45,794 nucleotides of DNA from Dokdonella_A sp051958935. Its GTDB lineage: Bacteria; Pseudomonadota; Gammaproteobacteria; Xanthomonadales; Rhodanobacteraceae. Below, in pieces: positions 24,977-33,384 of this stretch (its first letter is position 1; the number at the start of each line of letters is the position of its first letter). The translations under genes were made by a program, and so were the position numbers. The stretch lies in NCBI RefSeq assembly GCF_051958935.1, contig NZ_JBQCFP010000012.1, positions 1 through 45,794 on the forward strand, written 5' to 3'. The notes beneath the pieces were generated by a model. It saw only the letters and a program-made list of their open reading frames with translations, had not been told where the DNA came from and made no database searches.

Positions 24977-24989
24977 TACACTCGGTGTA
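24977..24989. promoter_or_regulatory. candidate TetR operator tacac-tcg-gtgta
   Basis: A perfect 5-bp inverted repeat in the 115-bp gap between the divergent tetR-type and monooxygenase genes. It lies in the least G/C-rich part (ggataatacgtacactcggtgtaagat). TAAGAT overlaps its right edge and could serve as a -10 for the monooxygenase. Confidence 0.5.
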
Positions 24990-25053
24990 AGATTCCTGTC
25001 TTCGGTCGACCCGGCGCACGGGCGCGGCCGGCACCGTTTCGTGGAAGATCCCG

Positions 25054-26577
25054 ATGCACGACATCGTCATCGCCGGTGCCGGCCCGGTCGGCCTGTTCCT
25101 CGCCTGCGAGCTGCGCCTCGCCGGCGTGTCCGTGCTCGTGCTCGAGCAGGCCGACGATCCGCGTTCGCCGCTCAAGCGCCTGCCGTTCGGCCTGCGCGGC
25201 CTCACCGCGCCCACGCTCGAGGCGCTGCACCGTCGCGGCCTGCTCGACGAGGTCGCGGCGCTGCACCTCTCGAAGGACGGCACGGCGAACGCGCGCATCG
25301 CCGCAGCCGCGCACTGGATCGGCCAGCCACGTCGCCCGGCCGGTCATTTCGCGGGCATCGTTTTCCACCACGACCGCATCGATGCGTCGAAGTGGCCGTA
25401 TCGCCTGCCGGGCCGCGCGGGCACGAGCCTCGCGGTCGAGATGGAAGCGCTCGAACGCGTGCTCGCCGCACGCGCGCAGGCGCTCGGCGTCGAGATCCGG
25501 CGTGGCGCGGGCGTGGACCGCATCGAGGTCGCGCACGACGGCGTCGGCGTGCATGCGGGTGGCGCGCGCGTCGAGGCACGCTGGCTCGTCGGCTGCGACG
25601 GCGGCCGCAGCACGGTGCGCAAGGCGAGCGGCATTGACTTCGCCGGCACCGAGCCGGAATTCACCGGCTATTCCGTCGACGTCGACATCGCCGATCCGGA
25701 CATGCTGCGTCCCGGTCGCCAGTACACGCCGGCCGGCATGTACACCTACACGCGGCCCAACACGATTGCGATGGTCGAGTTCGACGGCGGCGCGTTCCAC
25801 CGCGTGCAGCCGATCACGCGCGACCACGTGCAGTCGGTGCTGCGCCGCGTGTCCGGCACCGACGTGACGCTGTCCGCGCTGCGCGTCGCCACGACCTGGA
25901 CCGATCGCGCGTACCAGGCGAGTGCGTATCGCGCAGGCCGCGTGCTGCTCGCCGGCGACGCCGCGCACGTCCATTCGCCGCTCGGCGGCCAAGGCCTCAA
26001 CCTCGGCATCGGCGACGCGATGAACCTCGGCTGGAAGCTCGCCGCGGCGGTCCGCGGCGACGCGCCCGCCGACCTCCTCGACAGCTACGAACGCGAACGC
26101 CGACCGGTGGGTGCGCAAGTGCTCGATTGGTCGCGCGCGCAAGTCGCGCTCATGCGCCCATGCCCGGGTTCGCGTGCGCTCGAGGCGATCCTGCGCGACC
26201 TCGTCGACACGCGCGACGGCGCGACCTACTTCGCCGAACGCGTGTGGGGGCTCGCGCTGCGATACGACCTCGGCGATGACCATCCGCTCGTCGGCCGCAG
26301 CGTGCCCGACTTCGCATTCGCCGACGGCACGTCGATGGGCGAGCGGCTGCGCACCGGCAACGGCGTGCTCGTCGATTTCGATGCGCGCGCGCCGCTACGG
26401 GCGCTCGCGGCGCGCTGTAGCGGTCGCGTCGACTACGTTGCCTGCGCCGCGCGGGAAACGCTCGGCTTCGGCGCCGTGCTCGTGCGCCCGGACGGGATCG
26501 TCGCCTGGGCCGCGGAAGGCGCGCCCGACCCCGATCTCGCGGCGCTCGCCACGGCGCGGTGGTTCGGCGGGGCCTGA
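25054..26577 (+). CDS. FAD-dependent aromatic/polyketide-type monooxygenase
   Basis: A 507-residue flavoprotein hydroxylase of the group A (PHBH-like) family: GAGPVG FAD loop (Gly8, Gly10, Gly13), the GCDGGRSTVR motif at about residue 182, and GRVLLAGDAAHVHSPLGGQG (GD motif, Asp302) contacting FAD ribityl. The C-terminal 120 residues resemble the thioredoxin-like domain of phenol hydroxylase/Rox-type enzymes. These enzymes hydroxylate phenolic compounds, or inactivate aromatic antibiotics such as rifamycins or tetracyclines, using NAD(P)H and O2. Substrate not determinable. The divergent TetR regulator suggests an inducible detoxification or catabolic role. The ATG at 25054 has GGAAG upstream. 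Confidence 0.88.
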   Translation: MHDIVIAGAGPVGLFLACELRLAGVSVLVLEQADDPRSPLKRLPFGLRGLTAPTLEALHRRGLLDEVAALHLSKDGTANARIAAAAHWIGQPRRPAGHFAGIVFHHDRIDASKWPYRLPGRAGTSLAVEMEALERVLAARAQALGVEIRRGAGVDRIEVAHDGVGVHAGGARVEARWLVGCDGGRSTVRKASGIDFAGTEPEFTGYSVDVDIADPDMLRPGRQYTPAGMYTYTRPNTIAMVEFDGGAFHRVQPITRDHVQSVLRRVSGTDVTLSALRVATTWTDRAYQASAYRAGRVLLAGDAAHVHSPLGGQGLNLGIGDAMNLGWKLAAAVRGDAPADLLDSYERERRPVGAQVLDWSRAQVALMRPCPGSRALEAILRDLVDTRDGATYFAERVWGLALRYDLGDDHPLVGRSVPDFAFADGTSMGERLRTGNGVLVDFDARAPLRALAARCSGRVDYVACAARETLGFGAVLVRPDGIVAWAAEGAPDPDLAALATARWFGGA

Positions 26578-26858
26578 GCAACGCAGCGCGTACGCGCCAT
26601 TGCAGACCCGCAGTCGTCCTGCATGTGGGACCACGCACGCACCCGGCATCGATCGACATGCGGTCATCGTCGACAGGGCGGATACCCGCACCCGGCCACT
26701 TTCCATTCGACGCCGGAGCGGCGCGCCGTCAGCATCGACCGCACATCGATCAATCCCGGTATGCCGTTGCGTCGAGGTCGGCCGGAATCCGGTCGAGCTC
26801 GGTATGCCGCGATTCGGGTCCGGTTGGAAGCCGGCCGCGATCGGCTGAACGCCCCGCG

Positions 26859-27184
26859 CACGCCAGTGAAGTATGGTCGGTGGACTTCGTGTTTGACCGC
26901 ACGGCCGACGGCCGCGTGACCAAGTGCCTGACGATCGTTGATGAGGCCGCGCACGAGGCGGCCGCGATCGAGACGGAGCGCGCAATCTCTGGCCACTGTG
27001 TGATCCGCGTGCTCGAACGCCTGGCGTTGCGCCGCGGTCTGCCGAAGATGATCCGATCGGACAACGGCAAGGAGTTCTGCGGCGAAGCGATGATGACGTG
27101 GGCGCATGACCGCCGCCTGCTCCTGCGCCTGATCGAGCCGGGCAAGCCGAATCAGAACGCCCACATCGAATCGCTCGACATTCC
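26859..27184 (+). mobile_element. IS3-family transposase (orfB) remnant
   Basis: In one frame this encodes the core of an IS3/IS407-type DDE integrase domain. VWSVDFVFDRTADGRVTK holds the first Asp, IRSDNGKEFCGEAM the second Asp, and GKPNQNAHIES the Glu. The sequence then breaks off after LDIP, where the family continues into FNGRFRDE. The N-terminal part (helix-turn-helix) and the C-terminal 80 or so residues are absent, and no terminal inverted repeats were found. It is an inactive fragment. The 280 bp before it (26578-26858) show nothing recognisable. The 60 bp after it are unusually AT-rich (tacatatgttaaagtatattatg), suggesting a junction. Confidence 0.85.
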
Positions 27185-27305
27185 GCGTTCTCTGTTCATT
27201 TACATATGTTAAAGTATATTATGTGACGTAGTTTTCACTCCGCCATCACGGCGAGCGTATAACGGGCCTCCCAGCCACCCAGCGCCGCTCGCGCTCGAGG
27301 TTGCG

Positions 27306-27716
27306 ATGAGATTGCCCAAAGCTACGCTCCCGGCGGCCATCCTCATGGCCTGTTTCATCGGCGGCCTGTTCGGTGCGCCGCTCGCGCGGGTTACCTATGC
27401 GCGCCTCTTCCCCGCGCCGGAATTCGTGGCGGGGGATTACTCCAAGCTCTATGCGGAGGCCGGCAAGCCGGTCGTGCTGTTCAGCACGTCGACGTGTCCG
27501 TACTGCAAGCAGACGCGGGCGCTGTTCGATGCGGCGGGGGTGCAGTACGCCGACTACGTCATCGACGAGTCGGAGTCCGCGGAGGAGAAGTTCAAGACCC
27601 TCGGCGGCACCGCCGTGCCGCTCGTCTTCATCGGCCCGCGCGAGATCCGCGGCTTTCGCGAAGCCGCGATCCGCAATGCGCTCGCGCTGACGCGCAGTCC
27701 GCCGCCGGCGGGATGA
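27306..27716 (+). CDS. membrane-anchored glutaredoxin-like protein
   Basis: A 136-residue protein with one N-terminal membrane helix (about residues 10-27). A compact glutaredoxin fold follows: PVVLFSTSTCPYCKQTR with active-site Cys64 and Cys67, the cis-proline TAVP at residues 102-105, and GFREAAIRNAL at the end. The orientation (short Arg/Lys-rich start inside) places the redox domain outside the cytoplasm. Glutaredoxin folds reduce or exchange disulfides. Only 77 bp separates it from the eight-cysteine exported protein downstream, a possible substrate. The ATG at 27306 has GAGG 9 nt upstream. Confidence 0.87.
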   Translation: MRLPKATLPAAILMACFIGGLFGAPLARVTYARLFPAPEFVAGDYSKLYAEAGKPVVLFSTSTCPYCKQTRALFDAAGVQYADYVIDESESAEEKFKTLGGTAVPLVFIGPREIRGFREAAIRNALALTRSPPPAG

Positions 27717-27793
27717 CGCCCATGCCCTTTGGCATCGCGCGTCCCCGGTCGCGCGCGCTCTCCGACAACCCGGCCGGTGCGAAGGAGAACCCC

Positions 27794-28009
27794 ATGAAGC
27801 TCCAAAACCTGACGTTCTGGTGTGCGGCCATATTCGCATTCGGGCTCGGCATCGGCATCGCCACGCCGGCGCTGGCCTCCTGCCTCGACGATTGCCGCAT
27901 GGATCGCGTCGAATGCCGCCACGACTGCGGTTTCGCGCTGCCGCCGTACCAGGCGGCCTGCCTCGCGCAATGCGATGCGGCGTACGCGAGCTGTGCTTCC
28001 GGGTGTTGA
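27794..28009 (+). CDS. small exported cysteine-rich protein with twin CX3C-X6-CX3C motifs
   Basis: A 71-residue protein with a clear signal peptide (about 1-28, ATPALA-S). Its mature part of about 43 residues contains eight cysteines in two identical frames: C-x3-C-x6-C-x3-C (CLDDC..VECRHDC), then ten residues, then C-x3-C-x6-C-x3-C (CLAQC..ASCASGC). The spacing suggests two short helices or loops pinned by disulfides. The ATG at 27794 has GAAGGAGA 5 nt upstream. It lies just behind a membrane-bound glutaredoxin, so a redox or folding link is plausible. I do not recognise a named family. Confidence 0.8.
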   Translation: MKLQNLTFWCAAIFAFGLGIGIATPALASCLDDCRMDRVECRHDCGFALPPYQAACLAQCDAAYASCASGC

Positions 28010-28020
28010 CCGCCCGCCGG

Positions 28021-28046
28021 GGGGCTCGGCCGCCTGGCCGAGCCCC
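28021..28046 (+). terminator. strong GC hairpin after the cysteine-rich gene
   Basis: ggggctcggcc-gcct-ggccgagcccc is an 11-bp perfect stem starting 12 nt after the stop codon. No T run follows. It is a likely transcript end or stabiliser for the glutaredoxin/Cys-rich pair. Confidence 0.55.
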
Positions 28047-28078
28047 GAGGCGGGGAACGCACGGCGCGTCGCTCCGTT

Positions 28079-28131
28079 TTCCCTCACCCGCCGCGCTGCG
28101 CGCGCCGGCCTTTCCCACGCGTGGGAGAGGC
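28079..28131. repeat. ccctcacccgc..tcccacgcgtggga dispersed repeat
   Basis: It shows the layout ccctca - GC-rich linker - inverted tcccacgcgtggga (28113-28126) - gagg. This is the same architecture as the element inside manC (16765-16816). Here it is intergenic, between the cysteine-rich gene and the convergent gene ending at 28159. Confidence 0.55.
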
Positions 28132-28158
28132 GACTGCGCATTCCTCGGCTGGTACGGC

Positions 28159-29640
28159 TCAGCGCGCGCTGCCCACCACGAGGTTGTCGAACACGCTCCA
28201 CAGGTAATTGCCGTCGCCGTCGGCGACCGGGGCGCTGAACGTGAGCGTGCGGATCGGGCGGGTCGAGGCGAACCCTCGGAAGTCCTGCTGGCTGGTCGCG
28301 ACGAACGTCTCGACGGTGCCGTCGTCGAGTTCGATGCGGATCGTCGTGGGCGGCTGCAGGTTCATCTCGACGCTGGTGGGGTTCTGGAACATCTGGCCCC
28401 AGACGTTGCCGCCGACGGCGGTGACGGGGGCGCCGGTGAACGCGATCGTGAGCGTCGAGGTGTCGCCGGCGGAGACATTGGAAAGTTCGCCGGCGCCGTC
28501 GAACAGGGAGAAGTCGCCGATGTCGTAGCTCGGCGCGGCGGTGACCGCGTACGGATACGCGCTGCCGAACGGCAGCGGGCCGTGCACGTAGCCGGTGCGC
28601 AGCGCGGTGAACGTGTTCGCTTCGTAGCCGGGCGCGACGGCGGCGAGGAACGCGGCGCGGGCGTCGAACGTGCGCAGCGCATGGCTGCACGTACCGTCCG
28701 CGTCGTCGTCGAAGCCGCTCGCGAAGAGGCGGTCGGCGGCGGCGCACGGCGTCGCATCGACGCTGAACAGCAGCGGGATCGCACGCACTGGCTGTGCCGG
28801 ATCGTTGCTCGCGACGCAGAGCGCGGCGGTGTGGTCGCCTGCGGACAGGACGCTCGCGTCGAACGTGACGGCGACGTCGTCGCGTGCGCCCGCGGCGACC
28901 GCGCCGCTCGTGGATGCGAGCGCGATCCACGGCAACGGGACCGGCGTGCCGCAGTCGGGCGGCGTGATGCCGTCGCTGATCGTGGTGCTGAGCATGTAGT
29001 TCAAGGTGCCGGCACCGTCGTTGCCGATCGCGAGCGCCTGCTCGCTGTGCACGTCGCTGCCGGCGCGGACCGCGAGTTTCGATGCGGTCGCGACGATCGG
29101 CTGCGTGGGCGCGCCTTCGTCGGCCAGGGTGAGCACGAGGTCGGCCTCGTTCGGCGGATCGCCGTTGCCGTCGCCGAGCGCATGCACGGTGAGCGGCAGG
29201 TCGCCGCTGTAGCCGGCCGGCACGTCGAGGTCGACGATGACGATCTGTTCCTCGCCCGGATCGGGCGAGCCTGCGAAGCTGCCGCAGCCGTCGAGCGCGG
29301 GCCAGCCGAGCGGGTACCAGCCGCCGTCGCTCGTGCCCATGCCGTCGACGAGCGGATGCACGTCCGAGCAGAACGTGAAGGTGTTGCGCTTGCGCACGGC
29401 GGACAGCGTCACGCCCGGCGGCAGCTGGAACGTAAGTGCGTCGACGCCGGCGAACGCGTCGGAGACGACGTGCAGGTCGAGTAGGAAGCTGTTGATGCGG
29501 CCACGCGCATACGTGGTCGGCGTGCTCGTCCCATCGAGCGCGATATCGGCATGGGCGAGCGGCGTGAATGCGCAGGAGAAGAGACCGACGAGAACGGTGG
29601 CGCGCAGCCTGGACGCGGGAAGCAGGTTCGAGGCGATCAC
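28159..29640 (-). CDS. secreted modular protein with internal LFASGFD motif
   Basis: A 493-residue protein with a GTG start that overlaps the stop of the upstream gene by 4 nt (gtga), so the pair is translationally coupled. The signal peptide covers about residues 1-31 (AHA-D). Residues about 35-310 form beta-rich surface modules (cohesin/Ig-like style, LTFQLPPGVTLSAV and VTFDASVLSAGDHTAALCV), ending in ADRLFASGFDDDADGTC. The last 170 residues (from RTFDARAAFLAAVAPGYE to FDNLVVGSAR) closely resemble the body of the neighbouring protein 29637-30332: GGNVWGQMF, LDDGTVETF, and QDFRGFASTRPI. The architecture looks like a tailed protein to which a second module was added. Function unknown. Confidence 0.8.
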   Translation of the reverse strand: MIASNLLPASRLRATVLVGLFSCAFTPLAHADIALDGTSTPTTYARGRINSFLLDLHVVSDAFAGVDALTFQLPPGVTLSAVRKRNTFTFCSDVHPLVDGMGTSDGGWYPLGWPALDGCGSFAGSPDPGEEQIVIVDLDVPAGYSGDLPLTVHALGDGNGDPPNEADLVLTLADEGAPTQPIVATASKLAVRAGSDVHSEQALAIGNDGAGTLNYMLSTTISDGITPPDCGTPVPLPWIALASTSGAVAAGARDDVAVTFDASVLSAGDHTAALCVASNDPAQPVRAIPLLFSVDATPCAAADRLFASGFDDDADGTCSHALRTFDARAAFLAAVAPGYEANTFTALRTGYVHGPLPFGSAYPYAVTAAPSYDIGDFSLFDGAGELSNVSAGDTSTLTIAFTGAPVTAVGGNVWGQMFQNPTSVEMNLQPPTTIRIELDDGTVETFVATSQQDFRGFASTRPIRTLTFSAPVADGDGNYLWSVFDNLVVGSAR

Positions 29641-30332
29641 GGTGCGGCGCTCCCGATCACGAGGTTGTCGAGCGTGGCCCAGCGGTCCTGCGATTCGCCC
29701 GGCACGGGCGGGTCGATCTCGGGTGCGTCGACGAACACGCCGGCGATCGGCGCGGTGGCGGTGAACCCGCGGAAGTCGTTCGGGCCGGCGGTGTCGACGG
29801 TTTCGGTCGCGCCGATCGTGCCGTCCTGCATGAGCACGGTGAGCACGACCTGGCCCGAGGTCGGCTGCAGCGAGAAGTCCGACGGCCAGACGTTCGCGCC
29901 GATCGCGGTGAACGGCGGGTCGAAGATCGAGGTCGCGACCGAGATCGGGTCGTCCACGCGGTCGGTCGAGATGTACCCGGGGCCGTTGTAGAGCGGATGG
30001 GTCGCGAACACGCCGGTGAAGATCACGTAGTGCCAGCTGTCGCTGCCGTCGGTGTACTGGATCGGCTGCGCGGTGCCCGGCGCGATCTCGCTGAAGTCGT
30101 GCTCGGCGTAGCCGGGCGCGAGCGCGGTGAGGAATGCGGCGCGGTCGGTGTAGACGGTGACCGGGCTGCCGCCGCGGATCGTGTCACTGCCGCTCGCGAA
30201 GACGCGGTCGAGCACGCCGATGGGGAGGCTTGCGCGTGGCGCCCCGGCGCCGGAGCGCGAGGTCGTCGAGGCACTGGCCGCGCTTGCCGCGAGGGCGAGC
30301 AGGGCCAAGGTGGGTAGCCGGGTGGCTGTCAT
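29637..30332 (-). CDS. secreted protein sharing a module with its downstream neighbour
   Basis: A 231-residue protein with a signal peptide (about 1-22, ASAASA-S). A short DRVFASGSD stretch at about residues 43-51 is a degenerate form of the recurring tail, but N-terminal. The single module runs from VYTDRAAFLTALAPGYA to LDNLVIGSAAP, with GANVWPSDF, MQDGTIGAT and NDFRGFTATAPI. It is paralogous to the C-terminal third of the protein encoded by the overlapping gene at 28159. Similar modules occur in surface proteins of PEP-CTERM-bearing bacteria; no enzyme motif is visible. The ATG at 30332 has AGGA 10 nt upstream. Confidence 0.78.
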   Translation of the reverse strand: MTATRLPTLALLALAASAASASTTSRSGAGAPRASLPIGVLDRVFASGSDTIRGGSPVTVYTDRAAFLTALAPGYAEHDFSEIAPGTAQPIQYTDGSDSWHYVIFTGVFATHPLYNGPGYISTDRVDDPISVATSIFDPPFTAIGANVWPSDFSLQPTSGQVVLTVLMQDGTIGATETVDTAGPNDFRGFTATAPIAGVFVDAPEIDPPVPGESQDRWATLDNLVIGSAAP

Positions 30333-30597
30333 CGGATCGGGTTCCTGGGGATGAGCGGGTGCTTGCGCGCGGCCGCGGATGCGGCCGCGGGACATCGGCG
30401 CGCACTAGACGACGGATCGTGGGTCGCGTCCATTCGGCCCGCCTTACGATCGCCTTCCTTGCGGCTTCCGCCGCGGTTTTTCCTCGGAATTTCGTGGAGT
30501 TGGCGCTGGCGGAAGGAGGCTGGATCATCGGGCTCGGAAAGGGGGGATGGGACGCAGGTGGACGACAAGCGACCGAGGCCCCACCCGCCTCGCCCCG

Positions 30598-33126
30598 TCA
30601 ATTTCCTCCGTCCCCTTTTCCTCCACCGTCAGTCGCCCGAGGGGTCGGCGCGAGCGTGAGCTCGACCGGGATCACGCGCTCGCCGGCGAGTTCGCGCGCC
30701 GCCGCGAGCGCGTTGCGCCAGCTGGTCGGCTCGCCGAGCGCGTGCGCGAGGCGCAGCTGGAGCAGGGCGCAGTCGTAGTCGTCGGCGGCCCAGGCGCCGA
30801 CGCGGCCGGCCAGTGCGGCGGCGTCGCCGAGCCGCCCCAGCGCGATCAATGCGGTCGCCCATGACTGGATCACCCTCGCCATCGTGCGCGGTGTGCCGTC
30901 CGCGTCGGCGAGGTCGAGCGCCTGCCGCCACGCGCGGTCGGCGTCGCCGGTGTGGCCGAGCGCGAACGCGCGCTCGGCCTCGGCGAGGCGGCGGTACGGT
31001 GCGCCCGCGCGCGAGCCCGCGTCGGTGCGCGTCGACGGTGCGATCGCCGTGCCGGGCTCGGCCGCGGTCGGCGGCAGCACGCGCTGGCGCCAGAGGTTCG
31101 CCTTCGCCTGCAAGGTGTCGTCGGCGCCTTCGGGCATGAGTGAGGCGGGCAATGGCGCGGCTTCGCGCGCGGCGTCGTCGCGGCGGCCTTCGGCGAGCGC
31201 GAGTTCGACGCGCAGCACACGGATGCGCAGGTCGTCGCGCGACAGCGCGAGGTAACCCTGGTCGCCGGCTTCGACCTGCGCGAGCGCGTCGTGGACTGCG
31301 CGCAGCTGGCCGCAGGCGAGCAGGATGCGCGCGCGCATGAGCGTGAGCACGCGCAGCAGCAGCGGATCGCCGCCGCCGGCGGCGAGCGCCGTCGTGCGGT
31401 CGCTGGTCGCGAGCGCGGCATGGTTCTGCAACTGGTCGAGCTGCACGTCCTGCAGGCCGATGAGCGCGCTCTTCAGCGGACGCATCGCCGCGAACGCCTC
31501 GAACTGGCGCGCGGCGGCCTCGTAGCGTGGCATCGCCTGCGCGGCGGCGCCGCGCGCGGAATCGAGCAGCGCCCATTCGAGGTCGGCGCGCGCGACCGCG
31601 AGGCGGTCGCCGCTCTGCGCGAGCACGACGCGCGCTCGGCCGAGGTCGTCGGCGGCGGCCGCGTAGTCGTTCGCGATCGTGCTCGACGCGCCGCGGCCGA
31701 GGTAGGCCTCGCCGAGCGCGTGTTCGTAGTTGCCGGCGCCTTGTGCGGCGAGCGCGCCATCGAAGTCGGCGCGCGCTTCCTGCGCGCGGCCGAGGCGGAT
31801 GCGGCCGGTGCCGCGCGTGATGAACACGCGCATGCGCTGGTAGGCGTCATCGCTCGACGGCTTGCGCTCGAGCAGGTCGGTGAGTTCCTTCTCCGCCGCT
31901 TCATAGTGGCCGAGGCGTTGCTCGACCTGCGCGTGCAGCAGGCGCGTCTCGCCATCGCCGCGTTGCGCCTCGGGAAGCGATTCGAGCGCCGTCTTCGCGC
32001 TCGCCGGATCGTCGGCGAGCAGCGCCGCGCGCACGCGCTGCAGGCGTTCGGCCGAACCCGCGTCGGCCGGTTCCGCCGGCACGTCGCGGCCGAGCGCGAC
32101 GATGAGCTGGTCGCTCGCACGGCGCAGCGCGCCGACGAGGTCGTTGTCGGTCGCGCTCGCCTGCACGTCGCGCGTGCCGTCGAGCGCACCGTGCAGCGCG
32201 ACGTTCCATGCCGCGTGGTCGCGCGCGACGTGGCCGTCGACGATGAGGCCGATGCCGGCATCGCGGCGCAGCCGCATCGTCGCGCCGTCGGCGTCGCTCT
32301 TTCCGGCGGTGAGCACGCCGAGCGTCGCTTCGCTCGGCAGCACCGCGAGTTGCGCGCGGCGCAGGCGATCGGCGACGAGATCCATGCCGCCGAGGCGCAC
32401 CCAGGCGACGTCGGGCCCGCTTCCGACCTCGAGCGGGCGTACGGCGACGTGCAGCGTCGCGTCGCCGCCCGCGGAAGGCGGTGCGGTGGTGTCGGCGCGG
32501 TGGCGCAGGAACAGCGCGAGCGCGATCGACGCGAGCGCGAGCACCATGAGCACGCCGGCGAGTGCGTTGCGCGACATACGGCGCGCTCGCTGGGCTGCGG
32601 ATCGCGCGTTGCGTGCATCGGGGGACGATGGCGGCATCGCCAATGCGGACGATGCCGTCGCGGGAACCGGCGTCCCCTTCGTCGCATCCGCCCCGACGTC
32701 GGCGGTGTTCGCCGCCGGCCCCGCGCCGTCGCGCATCGCAGCAGCTTCCTGCATCGGCGCCGCCATCGCCTTGCCCGCATCGCTCGCGCCGTTCGTCTCG
32801 ACCGTCGTCGCGACGACCCAGCGGTAGCCGAAGCCCGCGATCGTGCGGATCGCTTCCTGCCGGTCGGCGCTGTCGCCGACGAGCCGGCGCGCGCGCAGGA
32901 TGAGCTGGAACAGCTGCGTGTCGGAAACGTTGTCGCGCCGCCAGACCGCGGCGATGAGTTCCGACTGCGGCACCGCGCGCTCGCGATGCTCGATGAGATA
33001 GGTGAGGCACGCGAACGCGCGCGCGGGCACCTCGATCGGCTCGTCGCCGCGCCGCAGCTCCCGCTTGACCGTGTCGAGCCTGAAATCGCCGAAGCGGTAG
33101 ACCGCGTTGACCATCGTCGCTTGCAT
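30598..33126 (-). CDS. membrane-bound winged-helix transcriptional regulator with TPR-like periplasmic domain (CadC/ToxR-like)
   Basis: An 842-residue protein. The OmpR-type winged helix at about residues 10-105 has YRFGDFRLDTVKRELRR, VPARAFACLTYLIEH, SELIAAVWRRDNVSD and IRTIAGFGYRWV. A disordered Ala/Pro-rich linker leads to one transmembrane helix at about 187-207. About 630 residues of helical, TPR-like repeats follow, in the periplasm. This is the topology of CadC/ToxR-type one-component regulators that bind DNA while membrane-anchored and sense outside signals. The family is expanded in xanthomonads; target genes are unknown. The secreted pair 28159-30332 downstream on the same strand and the peptide transporter upstream are candidates. 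Start at 33126, with an alternative ATG four codons in. Confidence 0.88.
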   Translation of the reverse strand: MQATMVNAVYRFGDFRLDTVKRELRRGDEPIEVPARAFACLTYLIEHRERAVPQSELIAAVWRRDNVSDTQLFQLILRARRLVGDSADRQEAIRTIAGFGYRWVVATTVETNGASDAGKAMAAPMQEAAAMRDGAGPAANTADVGADATKGTPVPATASSALAMPPSSPDARNARSAAQRARRMSRNALAGVLMVLALASIALALFLRHRADTTAPPSAGGDATLHVAVRPLEVGSGPDVAWVRLGGMDLVADRLRRAQLAVLPSEATLGVLTAGKSDADGATMRLRRDAGIGLIVDGHVARDHAAWNVALHGALDGTRDVQASATDNDLVGALRRASDQLIVALGRDVPAEPADAGSAERLQRVRAALLADDPASAKTALESLPEAQRGDGETRLLHAQVEQRLGHYEAAEKELTDLLERKPSSDDAYQRMRVFITRGTGRIRLGRAQEARADFDGALAAQGAGNYEHALGEAYLGRGASSTIANDYAAAADDLGRARVVLAQSGDRLAVARADLEWALLDSARGAAAQAMPRYEAAARQFEAFAAMRPLKSALIGLQDVQLDQLQNHAALATSDRTTALAAGGGDPLLLRVLTLMRARILLACGQLRAVHDALAQVEAGDQGYLALSRDDLRIRVLRVELALAEGRRDDAAREAAPLPASLMPEGADDTLQAKANLWRQRVLPPTAAEPGTAIAPSTRTDAGSRAGAPYRRLAEAERAFALGHTGDADRAWRQALDLADADGTPRTMARVIQSWATALIALGRLGDAAALAGRVGAWAADDYDCALLQLRLAHALGEPTSWRNALAAARELAGERVIPVELTLAPTPRATDGGGKGDGGN

Positions 33127-33384
33127 GTGCCGATGCCCCGCACGCGTCGCCGGAGGCGCCCGCGCCGCGAGGGCGAACGCGGATTATAGCGGCGCGATTG
33201 CGCGCGTGCGGGGCAGTGCGGCGGGCACTCGCGCCGCGCCGCCCACGATGCGTGGCGGCGATGGTCGGACTCGCGCCGTGACGTCTCGCCTTACCGCGCG
33301 CTCGCGCGCTCCGTCCTACCGACAGGCTTCTCGCGACCCGCGCAGGCGGTACGCCCACCGCTTGTGCCGCCGCCTCGCGTGCGT

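Noticed and set aside
26559..27212. Complete 217-residue transposase gene
   Set aside because: Only about 109 codons from 26859 match the IS3 orfB core. The first 100 codons are unlike the family, the C-terminus is missing and the start is unsupported.
33259..33325. GC-rich tcggactcgcgcc..gcgcgctcgcgcg..gtcctaccg stretch as another dispersed repeat
   Set aside because: It resembles the rfbD-type ggtgggac element in outline, but the arms do not pair well and only one copy is seen, so I could not support it as a defined repeat.
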